Origin: Amycolatopsis lurida
GTDB lineage: Bacteria > Actinomycetota > Actinomycetes > Mycobacteriales > Pseudonocardiaceae
Length of the DNA: 64,000 nt
Assembly (NCBI RefSeq): GCF_900105055.1
Contig: NZ_FNTA01000004.1
Coordinates: forward strand, 4,619,501 to 4,683,500
Direction: 5' to 3'
The notes under the pieces: generated by a model
Seen by the model: the letters and a program-made list of their open reading frames with translations, nothing else
Databases searched by the model: none
What the model was told of the DNA's origin: nothing
In this document: one piece after another, positions 43,536 to 51,557 of the stretch
Numbering within the stretch: the first letter of the stretch is position 1
How the letters are laid out: each line of letters begins with the position of its first letter
Position numbers and translations under genes: made by a program

Positions 43536-44740
43536 CGGAAGCCCCTGCGCTGATCGGTGTCTGGAAGCAGCTCGTCGGCCAGGAGCCCGCCGCGCGCACG
43601 CTTTCCACGGCGTCGGCCGCGGCCGCGCGGATCGTCGACAACCAGCCCGTCGCGCCCGGCGCGATGACGCACGCCTGGTTGGTCACCGGTCCGCCGGGTT
43701 CGGGGCGCTCGACGGCCGCGCGGGTCTTCGCGGCGGCGTTGCAGTGCGGCACCGGCACCGGATGCGGTGAATGCCCTGGCTGTCGCACCGTGCTGGCCGG
43801 GACGCACGCGGACGTCAAACTCGTCGTGCCGGAAGGCCTTTCCATCTCCGTCGCGGAAATGCGTTCCTTGGTGCAGGCCGCCGCCCGCCGCCCGACCACC
43901 GGGAAGTGGCAGGTGGTGATCATCGAGGACTCCGACAGGCTGACCGAAGGCGCGTCGAACGCGCTGCTGAAGGCCGTCGAGGAGCCGCCGGACCGCACGG
44001 TGTTCCTGTTGTGCGCGCCGTCGGATCACCCGGACGACGTGTCGGTGACCATTCGCTCGCGGTGCCGTCTGGTCACGCTGCGGACGCCGCCGCCGGAGGC
44101 GATCGCGCAGGTGCTCATGGAGCGGGACGGCATCGATCCCGAGCGCGCGCGGTGGGCCGCGTCCGTCTCCAGTGGACATGTCGGGCGCGCGCGGCGGCTC
44201 GCGACCGACGAGGCGGCCCGGCAGCGGCGGGCGACCGTGCTGCGGATCCCCCTCGGCCTGCGCCGTCCGTCCGACGTGTTCACCTGCGCCGATCAGCTGA
44301 TCAGCGCCGCGGAGGCCGACGCGGGCGAGGAGAGCAAGGTTCGCGACGAGGCAGAACGTTCCGAACTCCGCACCGCGATGGGCGGTGACGGCATCGGAAA
44401 GGGCGTCGCCGGGGCGAAACGAGCCGCCGAAGCCGCCGTGAAGCAGCTCGAGAAACGCCAGAAGTCCCGCGCGACCCGAACCCAGCGGGACACTCTCGAC
44501 CTCGCGCTGGTGGATCTTGCGGCGTTCTACCGGGACGTGCTCGTGACCGCGAGCGGCGCGGGCGCGACGCTGAACCACCCCGACCACGCCTCGGAAATCG
44601 CGCAGGCCGCCTCCGCCTGGGCGCCGGACTCGATCCTGCGGCGGCTCGAAGCCGTCCTGGAATGCCGCGAGGCCATCGACCTGAACGTGAAACCGAGAAT
44701 CGCCGTCGAAGCCATGGTCACCACCCTGCGCCAAGGCTGA
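43532..44740 (+). CDS. holB: DNA polymerase III delta' subunit
   Basis: 402 residues from the ATG overlapping the tmk-like stop. AAA+ clamp-loader subunit: GPPGSGRSTAARVFAAALQC (Arg in place of Walker A Lys, common in delta'), zinc-type cysteines CGTGTGCGECPGC, the SRC motif in TIRSRCRLV, and VVIIEDSDRLTEGASNALLKAVEEPP. It helps load the sliding clamp. A longer frame starting at 42506 overlaps the fusion gene and is an artefact. Confidence 0.93.
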   Translation: MTEAPALIGVWKQLVGQEPAARTLSTASAAAARIVDNQPVAPGAMTHAWLVTGPPGSGRSTAARVFAAALQCGTGTGCGECPGCRTVLAGTHADVKLVVPEGLSISVAEMRSLVQAAARRPTTGKWQVVIIEDSDRLTEGASNALLKAVEEPPDRTVFLLCAPSDHPDDVSVTIRSRCRLVTLRTPPPEAIAQVLMERDGIDPERARWAASVSSGHVGRARRLATDEAARQRRATVLRIPLGLRRPSDVFTCADQLISAAEADAGEESKVRDEAERSELRTAMGGDGIGKGVAGAKRAAEAAVKQLEKRQKSRATRTQRDTLDLALVDLAAFYRDVLVTASGAGATLNHPDHASEIAQAASAWAPDSILRRLEAVLECREAIDLNVKPRIAVEAMVTTLRQG

Positions 44741-44838
44741 CGCGTTTCACTCACGACCCCACCCCCCGCCCGTCCCAGGGGGGCGACCCCGAGTCCAGTC
44801 TACCGGGGGTGGAGGGGGAAAAGGGCTGGTCGCGGGAG

Positions 44839-44868
44839 TTGTCCACAGGTGGGGATGGTTGTGGACAA
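44839..44868. promoter_or_regulatory. Inverted pair of DnaA-box-like sites
   Basis: TTGTCCACA (44839-44847) and TGTGGACAA (44860-44868) are exact actinobacterial-type DnaA boxes on opposite strands, 12 bp apart. They may bind DnaA as a regulatory or titrating pair, or merely fold as a hairpin; they do not by themselves mark the origin. Confidence 0.5.
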
Positions 44869-44921
44869 GTGCTGTGGGTAAGTGAAGTCGCTTCGGGTTC
44901 GCGGGGCGGCGGCGGTGGGTG

Positions 44922-44972
44922 TTCCCAATGTCGCATTAGGGACGCTGAGCGTCTCTAATGCGACATTGGGAA
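44922..44972. repeat. 25-bp-arm palindrome (CCCAATGTCGCATTAG type)
   Basis: TTCCCAATGTCGCATTAGGGACGCT and its complement with one mismatch (G/T) and a single central base. Long near-perfect dyad in non-coding DNA, of a kind that I believe recurs in Amycolatopsis genomes; only one copy is in this window. Confidence 0.9.
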
Positions 44973-45039
44973 CCCTCAGGCGCGGCAGTCGGGAGTGGGG
45001 TGTGTGGACACAGAGGACACTCCACCCAGACCAAAGAAA

Positions 45040-45075
45040 AGGGGCCTTCACCGCTTCAAAGCGGCGAAGGCCCCT
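45040..45075 (-). terminator. Terminator of surface-protein gene
   Basis: AGGGGCCTTCACCGC (45040-45054) / GCGGCGAAGGCCCCT (45061-45075), 15-bp arms with one mismatch and TTTTCTTT on the minus-strand 3' side. Member of the GAAGGCCCC hairpin class. Confidence 0.85.
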
Positions 45076-45164
45076 GACCGCCTAGAGGTGACCTGGAGGC
45101 ACGAACGGACCTCTCACACCGGGGCAAGGCGTGAAAGGGCCGTCCATCACCCTCCTCGCCCCGT

Positions 45165-46853
45165 CTAGTCCTCCGAGTCCAGCGAACGCGGCCGCGGCGA
45201 AGGCTTGAAGCCCGGCGAGTTCTTCGCGACCGGAACGACCGCGAGCCGACGGCGTCCAGGCATGGCGGCCACGAGAACGACACCGATCAGCAGCATCGCC
45301 GTACCCGTCCAGAACATCGGCACCGTGTCGTAGGCCGCGTTGGTATAAGCCAGGTTCTTGACCGGACCCTTCGGCGCCGCGCCACCGTTGTTGCCCGCGG
45401 GCGGCGGAGTGGCCGTGCCGCACTCGACACCGCCGGCCGGCGCGTACGCGCGGGCGATCTGCTCACCGAGCGAGACCTGGGCCAGCGACGACGGAAGGTT
45501 CTTCGCGGCCTCCGGCGGCAGCGCCTTCTGCAACGCCGTCGTCGGCAGGATCTGCAGGTCCAGCAGCCGCGCTGACGCACCCATCTGGAAGCCCTTGAAC
45601 GGCGAGGTCATGTCGCTCGACTTCTGGTTCAGCCCGGCGATCGACAGCTTCAGCACCCCGAGGTCGAGGGTGAGCCCGTTCCCGGCCTCGCCGCCGGGAA
45701 GGTGCTTGGTGGCACCGTCCACCATCTCGGCGAGTCCGCCGACGACCGGCACGTTCTTCAGCTGCTCGAAGCCGGGGGCCTGCTTGAGCGACGGCAGCGG
45801 GATCCCGATCGGGATGTCCTTGGTCGGGTTGTTCGCGTCGAGGGTGAACAGCACCTTGTCGCCGCGGACGATCTGCAGCACCGGCGCGGTGTACTCGACC
45901 TTCGACGTCTTCTTGTCGCCGGTCGAGGTGACCCGCAGGGTCGGCTGGCTGGCGACCTTGATGGTCAGGCCGAGCGGCGTGCCCTTCAGCAGTTCGATGT
46001 TGGCCGCCTGCAACGTCGACGTCGATTCGACGGCCTTGTTCTTCGAGCCGGGGATGTCGACCAGCCGCACGACCGAACGCGACGACAGCGTGTTCGGCAG
46101 GCTCAGCACGGCGCCCTTGCCGTCGGCATTGGTGCTGGTTCCCGAAAGCAGGCCGCCCAGGTTCGCCAACGGACCCAGGGCCGCAAGACCGGCCTTGAGC
46201 TGGTCCGAAGCCTGAGTGAGCTGCTCGGCGCCCGGGATGTTCGGGATGGTCGGCAGCAGGGCCAGGTTCGCGATCGACGTGCTCGAGTCGGCGATCGTGC
46301 CGACGCACGGGCCGAGCGTCGGGCTCCAGCGCGCGTGCGCCTCGCCGTTGAGCAGGCCCAGGTTGAACAGCGGGTTCTTCGGCGCGTTGAGGCCGCCGCT
46401 GATCGGCTTCGGGTTGTCCGGCAGCGCCGTCTGCACGAGGCTGCCCGGTGTCTGCGGCGCGTTGCCCGCGGCGGACAGGCCGAACGGCGACGACTGCGCG
46501 ATCGCCTTTTCGTAGTTCAGGTAGGCCTCGGAGTTGGCCTGTGCGCTGGAAAGCCCCATTCCGGCTTCGAGCGCGGACTGCTTCGGCAGCATCTCGCCCG
46601 CTCCGGGGAGGATGGCGCTGGTCGGCACCGCGTTCGGCAGCAGCCGCAGCACGCCGAGCGCCGCACCCGCGTCACCGACCGCCTTGCCCAGCGGCTGCGG
46701 CCCCATCGGTGCCGACATCGGCGGCTGACCCGGGTTCGCCGGATCGGGGATCGGCGTGGTCGGGATGGTCTGGGCCGTCGCCGGGGCCGCGGTCAGCAGA
46801 AGCAGGGCCGCGGCGGCCGGAAGCGCCAGCGCACGGGGCAGTCGTTGCCGCAT
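45165..46853 (-). CDS. Exported surface protein with C-terminal membrane anchor
   Basis: 562 residues. Signal peptide RQRLPRALALPAAAALLLLTAAPATAQ (about 28), an extended extracellular region rich in Leu/Pro/Asn with only two evident cysteines (GPCVGT, VECGT), and a C-terminal helix (MFWTGTAMLLIGVVLVAAM) followed by a basic tail RRRLAVVPVAK and acidic end. Resembles choice-of-anchor type surface proteins of Pseudonocardiaceae. Function unknown. Confidence 0.75.
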   Translation of the reverse strand: MRQRLPRALALPAAAALLLLTAAPATAQTIPTTPIPDPANPGQPPMSAPMGPQPLGKAVGDAGAALGVLRLLPNAVPTSAILPGAGEMLPKQSALEAGMGLSSAQANSEAYLNYEKAIAQSSPFGLSAAGNAPQTPGSLVQTALPDNPKPISGGLNAPKNPLFNLGLLNGEAHARWSPTLGPCVGTIADSSTSIANLALLPTIPNIPGAEQLTQASDQLKAGLAALGPLANLGGLLSGTSTNADGKGAVLSLPNTLSSRSVVRLVDIPGSKNKAVESTSTLQAANIELLKGTPLGLTIKVASQPTLRVTSTGDKKTSKVEYTAPVLQIVRGDKVLFTLDANNPTKDIPIGIPLPSLKQAPGFEQLKNVPVVGGLAEMVDGATKHLPGGEAGNGLTLDLGVLKLSIAGLNQKSSDMTSPFKGFQMGASARLLDLQILPTTALQKALPPEAAKNLPSSLAQVSLGEQIARAYAPAGGVECGTATPPPAGNNGGAAPKGPVKNLAYTNAAYDTVPMFWTGTAMLLIGVVLVAAMPGRRRLAVVPVAKNSPGFKPSPRPRSLDSED

Positions 46854-46993
46854 GAACAGGTCCTCCAGTGGGGATGGGCCGATCTTGGGGGACTGAGACC
46901 GGCGTCATAGGACCCTAACGACGGTGGCCCTGGAAGGTGACGTTCAAGCCTCCGCTACACTTGTCTCCGTCATCGGGTGCGAGCCCGATGTCC

Positions 46994-47067
46994 GCCGCCT
47001 TAGCTCAGTCGGCCAGAGCGATTCACTCGTAATGAATAGGTCAGGGGTTCGATTCCCCTAGGCGGCT
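46994..47067 (+). tRNA. tRNA-Thr (anticodon CGT)
   Basis: Full cloverleaf: acceptor GCCGCCT / AGGCGGC, D-arm GCTC...GAGC, anticodon stem ATTCA / TGAAT with loop CTCGTAA (anticodon CGT), variable AGGTC, T-arm AGGGG-TTCGATT-CCCCT, discriminator T. CCA is not encoded (CCG follows). It shows no sign of integrated DNA on its 3' side. Confidence 0.97.
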
Positions 47068-47134
47068 CCGCAGGTCAGGGCCCCATCCGGACACCCGGGT
47101 GGGGCCCTGACCTTTTGGCGGGGAGCGGACGGAG

Positions 47135-47641
47135 TTACTGCGCCGCCGGGGCCCCGGCTTGGTCAAGTTCACCCGTTCCGGGGAACCGCTGAGGCGTGTC
47201 CATCTCGGACCGGAGACGGGCCACGCGCGGGAACCAGCCGGTCTCGATCTCGCTCTCCGTCCTGGAGGACACCTCGTGGAGCGGCCGCAGGTAGCCGTCC
47301 ACCCAGTAGACGACATATCTCTCGAAGAGCTTTTGTACAGCTTCAGGTCGATGGCCCTGACTTCGAGCAACGTGCCGCACTCTTCGAAGAAACGCAAAAA
47401 TACGCGTCAGCGCGAATTGGTCGTCGGCGGCCAGCGAGGACTCGTCGCTCATCAGCGACATGAATCCCACGGGATCCGGCGAGTCCATGTTGTCGCGCAG
47501 GACATGGGCCGCCTTGACCCGGTGGACCAAGCTTTCCGCGGATTGCCAGGTCTCGTGCAGCCGATGTGTCCTGCTCACGCGGGTGGCTCGTTGTGATTCC
47601 AGCCGCTGGACCGTGAACGAGATCGCGCCTCCGACGAGCAC
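47135..47641 (-). CDS. Hypothetical protein with N-terminal membrane segment
   Basis: 168 residues from GTG 47641. Short hydrophobic start (LVGGAISFTVQ) then a helical soluble domain (LHETWQSAESLVHRVKAAHVLRDN...QFALTRIFAFLRRVRHVARS...LFERYVVYWVDGYLRPLHEVS), similar in style to DUF4760-type proteins. Function unknown. It lies just beyond tRNA-Thr in the opposite direction. Confidence 0.6.
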   Translation of the reverse strand: MLVGGAISFTVQRLESQRATRVSRTHRLHETWQSAESLVHRVKAAHVLRDNMDSPDPVGFMSLMSDESSLAADDQFALTRIFAFLRRVRHVARSQGHRPEAVQKLFERYVVYWVDGYLRPLHEVSSRTESEIETGWFPRVARLRSEMDTPQRFPGTGELDQAGAPAAQ

Positions 47642-47709
47642 ACCGATCAGTGCCGAAAGGGGTCACCGCCACATTCCCGCGTATCAGTGAACACTCCGCC
47701 GGGGCCGCT

Positions 47710-48363
47710 TCAATCCGCCGGAATTTCCCCTTCGGCGGAGGTTTTGAGGAACATCCGCGACAGCGAAGTGCCCACTCCGGTGAGGTGGCCGACGAGCGTG
47801 TCCGCGTCCGCGTCGAGCAGGCCGGAGCGCCACGCGAGCATGATCTCCACGAAGCCGCCGATGCCCAGCAGGACGTTGACCCGGAATTCCAGCCCGTCCA
47901 CGTCCGGCTTCAGATGTGGCCGCGCGAGTTCGATCAGCAGGCCGGTGGTCTCCTGGACGGTCTGCCGCCGCAGCTGCTCCAGCACCGCGCTGCCCGCGTG
48001 GTCGCCGAACAGGATCTGCGCGCGGGCGGGCTCCTCCTGCACGTGGTGTACGACGACGTCGACGGCGGCGCGGAGCTGCTCCAGGGCTGGTCGCTCGATG
48101 TGGGCCGCGACGGCGTCGAGGACCATCCGCAGAGTCTCGTCGCGGACCTGTTCCCAGGCCGTGGCCAGCAGCGTGTCGCGGTTGGCGAAGCTCTCGTAGA
48201 AGTACCGGTCGGTCAGGTTCGCCCGTGCGCAGACGCCGCGCATGGTGACCGCCGCCCAGCCCTGCTCCTGCCAGATGTCGAGTGCGGCGCCGAGGAGGGC
48301 GAGCCGTCGTTCGGCGCGGCGTTCGTCGGCGGTCTTGCCGCTGTAGCGGCGGGACGCGGTCAC
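47710..48363 (-). CDS. TetR-family transcriptional regulator
   Basis: 217 residues. N-terminal helix-turn-helix WAAVTMRGVCARANLTDRYFYESFANRDTLLATAW (about residues 35-70) and a helical ligand-binding half. Divergent from the esterase/monooxygenase operon starting at 48408; the 44-bp gap contains an inverted repeat. It is the likely repressor of that operon. Confidence 0.92.
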   Translation of the reverse strand: MTASRRYSGKTADERRAERRLALLGAALDIWQEQGWAAVTMRGVCARANLTDRYFYESFANRDTLLATAWEQVRDETLRMVLDAVAAHIERPALEQLRAAVDVVVHHVQEEPARAQILFGDHAGSAVLEQLRRQTVQETTGLLIELARPHLKPDVDGLEFRVNVLLGIGGFVEIMLAWRSGLLDADADTLVGHLTGVGTSLSRMFLKTSAEGEIPAD

Positions 48364-48382
48364 CTCTCCATCTTGACAGCAG

Positions 48383-48409
48383 ATGCCCTCGGATTCATTC
48401 TGAGGGCAT
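48383..48409. promoter_or_regulatory. Candidate TetR operator
   Basis: ATGCCCTC (48383-48390), 11-bp spacer, GAGGGCAT (48402-48409) between the divergent TetR and esterase genes; the right arm overlaps the esterase start codon, so bound repressor would block the operon. Confidence 0.6.
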
Positions 48410-49334
48410 GCGACCGCAGAATGGCCTGCGACCCGGTTTGGCCGCCGCGCTGACGTCCGCTTTCGTGCGGCCGATCGCCAACGCGATCCCGGCCAACCGG
48501 GCGGGCGTCGCCTTCTCCCGCGCCTTCATCGCGAGCAGCTTGTGGCTGGCTTCGCCGCCGTTGAAGGGAAGCCGTGTCGAGCCGGGCATCCGCGGCGAGT
48601 GGGTCCGCGCGCCCGACGTGACCGAGGGCAACGCCGTGGTCCTGTACATCCACGGCAGCGGGTATGCGCTCTGCTCGCCGCGCACCCATCGCGGGCTGAC
48701 CACGAGGGTCTCCGGCGGCACCGGTCTGCCGGTCTTCGCCTGCGAGTACCGCCTCGCGCCCGGACATCGGTTCCCGAGCGCCGCCGAAGACGCCCGCGCG
48801 GCCTACGACCGGCTCCTCGACCAGGGATATCGGCGGATCCTCGTCGCGGGCGACTCCGCGGGCGGGCATCTCGCGGTCGACCTCGCCGCGCAGCTGATCC
48901 GGGAACGAAAAGACCCGCCTTCCGCGTTGGCCCTCTTCTCGCCGCTGTTCGACGTGACGTTCTCGTTGGCGGCCCAACGAGAACGCATGAGCCCGGACCC
49001 GATGATCTCCGCCGCCGCGGCCGCGCGGCTGGTCGGTCTGTACACGGTGGACGCCGACCTCGCTTCGACACGGTTGAGGTTCGCTTTCGACGACATCGAG
49101 GGTTTCCCGCCGACGATCATCCAGGCGGGCGGGCTGGAAATGCTCGCCGCGGACGCCATCGAGCTCGCCAGGGCCCTGCGTCGCGCGGGAGCCGACTGCG
49201 AACTCGAAGTGGTCCCCGGCCAGATGCACGTCTTCCAGGCCTTGACGCGCTTCATTCCCGAAGCGGCACCGGCGATGGAGCGGGCTTGCCGCTTCCTCAC
49301 CGGCAACCTGCCGGCGATCGTGAGGGCGGCATGA
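48408..49334 (+). CDS. Alpha/beta-hydrolase, HSL/LipR-like esterase
   Basis: 308 residues from ATG 48408. Oxyanion motif LYIHGSGYALCSP (HGGG-type), nucleophile GDSAGGHLAV, Asp in AFDDIEGFPP region or LAADAIEL, His in GQMHVFQAL. Family IV lipase/acetyl-hydrolase fold. First gene of a five-gene coupled operon. By neighbours (SDR, monooxygenase) it resembles LipR of the M. tuberculosis mymA operon. Confidence 0.9.
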   Translation: MRPQNGLRPGLAAALTSAFVRPIANAIPANRAGVAFSRAFIASSLWLASPPLKGSRVEPGIRGEWVRAPDVTEGNAVVLYIHGSGYALCSPRTHRGLTTRVSGGTGLPVFACEYRLAPGHRFPSAAEDARAAYDRLLDQGYRRILVAGDSAGGHLAVDLAAQLIRERKDPPSALALFSPLFDVTFSLAAQRERMSPDPMISAAAAARLVGLYTVDADLASTRLRFAFDDIEGFPPTIIQAGGLEMLAADAIELARALRRAGADCELEVVPGQMHVFQALTRFIPEAAPAMERACRFLTGNLPAIVRAA

Positions 49335-50146
49335 CGAAACGGACCCACGGAGCACACGCCGTCGTCACCGGCGCGGGAAGCGGGATCGGGCGGGCCATCG
49401 CGGCCGAACTCGTCCGGCGCGGCAGCCGGGTCGTCTGCGCCGACATCGACCTCGAAGCCGCCGAGGAAACCGCGAAGATGATCGAGGACGCGGTCGCCAT
49501 CGCCTGCGATGTGTCCGATGTGGACGAAGTCACTGACCTGGCGAACCAGGCGCGTTCCTGGTTCGGCCGCGAGCCGGATCTCGTCGTCAACAACGCCGGG
49601 ATCGGTGCGGGCGGCAAACCCGTCGGGGAGAGCCCGCTGTCCGATTGGCGGCGCACGCTCGGCGTGAACCTCTGGGGCGTGATCCACGGCTGCCACACCT
49701 TCGTCCCCGCCATGCGCGCGGCGAAGGCGGGTGGCGTCATCAACGTCGCTTCGGCGGCCGGCTTCACCGCCGCGCCGAGGATGGCCGCGTACAACGTGAG
49801 CAAGGCGGGCGTCGTCAGCCTTTCCGAAACGCTGGCCGCCGAACTGTCCGGCACCGGTGTCGGGGTCACCGTGCTGTGCCCGACCTTCGTGCGCACCAAC
49901 ATCTTCGGCGGCGAACTCATCGAAGACGGGGCACGTGGGCTCGCCCAGCGGGTCTCCGACGTGGTCGGGTTCTCGCCGGAGCGCGTCGCGCGGATGACGC
50001 TCGACGCCCACGATCGCGGCCGCCTGTACGTGGTGCCGCAACCCGACGCTCAGCTTCTCTGGCACGCCAAGCGTTTCGTGCCCGTCCCGTACACGCGGAT
50101 CGCCGGTCTGCTCGGCCGGTTCCTGCCCGCCGAAAAGGAGAAGTGA
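49331..50146 (+). CDS. Short-chain dehydrogenase/reductase
   Basis: 271 residues from the ATG overlapping the esterase stop. Classical SDR: cofactor motif VVTGAGSGIGRAIA, NNAG, catalytic Ser in ASAAGF and YNVSK, giving a complete active site. The C-terminal VPYTRIAGLLGRFLPAEKEK extension may be membrane-associated. Probably oxidises or reduces the substrate of the monooxygenase in the same operon. Confidence 0.94.
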   Translation: MTKRTHGAHAVVTGAGSGIGRAIAAELVRRGSRVVCADIDLEAAEETAKMIEDAVAIACDVSDVDEVTDLANQARSWFGREPDLVVNNAGIGAGGKPVGESPLSDWRRTLGVNLWGVIHGCHTFVPAMRAAKAGGVINVASAAGFTAAPRMAAYNVSKAGVVSLSETLAAELSGTGVGVTVLCPTFVRTNIFGGELIEDGARGLAQRVSDVVGFSPERVARMTLDAHDRGRLYVVPQPDAQLLWHAKRFVPVPYTRIAGLLGRFLPAEKEK

Positions 50147-51075
50147 TGGCCTACGACTTCGACGCGATGCTCCAGACCATCAAGGACAAGCAGTGGTCGC
50201 TGGCCGACATCGACTGGGACGCGCCCGGCGCGGAGACGATGACCGACGAACTCCGGGCCAAGATGCGGCCGTTCATGGCCGATCTCGTGTGGATCGAGCA
50301 CGTCGGCGCGCGCGGGTTCGCCTCGCTGGCCAAGAAGGCGCCGACCCCGGTGATCCAGGAGATCTACCGCTACTTCCACGCGGAGGAACAGAAGCACGCC
50401 AACGCGGAACTGGCGTTGATGAAACGCTGGGGCATGCTCGACGAGCACGGGTCGATGCCCGAGCCGAACATCAACGTCAAGCTCGCCATCAAGGTCCTCG
50501 ACGACTACGGCGACACGCTCCCGCTGACGGCGCTGGCCACGCTCATCCCGCTGCTGGAATGCGCGCTGGACGGCGCACTGGTGAAGTTCCTGCTGGAAGA
50601 GGTCTCCGATCCGGTGTGCCACCAGGTGTTCCGGCATATCAACTCCGACGAGGCCCGGCATATCACGGCCGACTTCGAGGTACTGGAGCTGATCGGTGCC
50701 GGATCCACGACCAAGCTGATCACCGAATCCATCGGCTCGCTCAAACCCCAGATCGTGCTCGGCCTGATCGTGGTGTTCGTCCCGCTGATCAACAAGATGC
50801 GCGACAACATCGTCGCGATGGGCCTGCCGGAGAAGAAGCTGTACAACGCCGTCAAGCGGTTCTCCACCATCGGCGGCCGCGGCGAGTTCACCCAACGCAT
50901 CCCGGCGTACCACGTGCTCAAGGCGCAGGCGGCGATGATCGTCGACCGCTCGCACGTCTACCACCGGCTGCTCGCCGACCCGATGGTGAAGATGACCCGC
51001 CTGATCCCCGCGCGGCTGCTGGGAAAGCCGCAGTCGTGGACCGAGGAGATCACGCACGAACCGGTCGCGTCATGA
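50146..51075 (+). CDS. Diiron ferritin-like oxygenase-type protein
   Basis: 309 residues, ATG overlapping the SDR stop. Four-helix diiron pattern with two Glu-x-x-His sites: EIYRYFHAEEQKHANAE (about 65-85) and INSDEARHITADFE (about 165-178), plus other acidic helices. Resembles AurF-type or metal-dependent hydrolase/oxygenase proteins in actinobacterial lipid operons. A hydrophobic segment (QIVLGLIVVFVPLI) lies near residue 205. Substrate unknown. Confidence 0.75.
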   Translation: MAYDFDAMLQTIKDKQWSLADIDWDAPGAETMTDELRAKMRPFMADLVWIEHVGARGFASLAKKAPTPVIQEIYRYFHAEEQKHANAELALMKRWGMLDEHGSMPEPNINVKLAIKVLDDYGDTLPLTALATLIPLLECALDGALVKFLLEEVSDPVCHQVFRHINSDEARHITADFEVLELIGAGSTTKLITESIGSLKPQIVLGLIVVFVPLINKMRDNIVAMGLPEKKLYNAVKRFSTIGGRGEFTQRIPAYHVLKAQAAMIVDRSHVYHRLLADPMVKMTRLIPARLLGKPQSWTEEITHEPVAS

Positions 51076-51557
51076 GCCTCGGCGAATTCCGGGGCGAGGT
51101 GCTGCGCGGCACCGAGTGGTTCGGGCACGACTTCTCCGGGCAGCGGGTGGCCGTGGTCGCGCCCGGCCGCGAGGCGGCGCAGATCGTGCCCGAAGTGGCG
51201 GCCACCGCGCGTTCGGTGAAGGTGTTCCAGGAAGAACCCGACTGGGTCGTGCCGATGCCGGTCCCCGGGCCGAACGTCCTCGGCATCACCGTCGCCCGGG
51301 TTTTCCTGCGCTGGCAGGTGAAAGACCCCTGGATCCGTCGGCTCCTGACGCCGGACCGGCGCTTCGGCTCGCGGCGGACTGCCCCCGGTCTCGGCTACTA
51401 CGGCGCGCTCAAAAGGCCCGGGTGCAAGCTCATCACCTGGCCGATCTACGCCTTCGCGCCCGATGGGATCCGCACCGCCGAAGGTATCGAGCACCAGGCC
51501 GACGTCGTCGTGCTCGGCGCCAGTTCGCTGTTCGCCAAGGAAGGACTTCCCGCATGA
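51072..51557 (+). CDS. Half-sized monooxygenase relative (NADPH-domain-like)
   Basis: 161 residues, coupled on both sides. It aligns in order with the middle part of Baeyer-Villiger monooxygenases: FSGQRVAVVAPGREAAQIVPEVAATARSVKVFQEEPDWVVP, LTPDRRFGSRRTAPG, GCKLITWPI, DGIRTAEGIEHQADVVVLGASS. It lacks the N-terminal FAD motif, and the NADPH motif GTGASA is replaced by APGREAA. Either a regulatory fragment of the following enzyme or a decayed copy kept in frame. Confidence 0.7.
   Translation: MSLGEFRGEVLRGTEWFGHDFSGQRVAVVAPGREAAQIVPEVAATARSVKVFQEEPDWVVPMPVPGPNVLGITVARVFLRWQVKDPWIRRLLTPDRRFGSRRTAPGLGYYGALKRPGCKLITWPIYAFAPDGIRTAEGIEHQADVVVLGASSLFAKEGLPA

Larger units (their letters stand above)
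44741..45164. other. Non-coding region with DnaA-box-like sites, palindrome and terminator
   Basis: Contains no gene. Holds two TTGTCCACA-type sites in opposite orientation (44839-44847, 44860-44868), a 51-bp palindrome (44922-44972) and a terminator for the leftward gene (45040-45075). Each is listed separately. Confidence 0.75.

Noticed and set aside
44839..44868. Chromosomal origin of replication
   Set aside because: Only two DnaA boxes, and no dnaA, dnaN or rpmH nearby.
46994..47135. Insertion of foreign DNA at tRNA-Thr
   Set aside because: Sequence after the tRNA is ordinary host intergenic DNA, with no integrase or repeated tRNA end.
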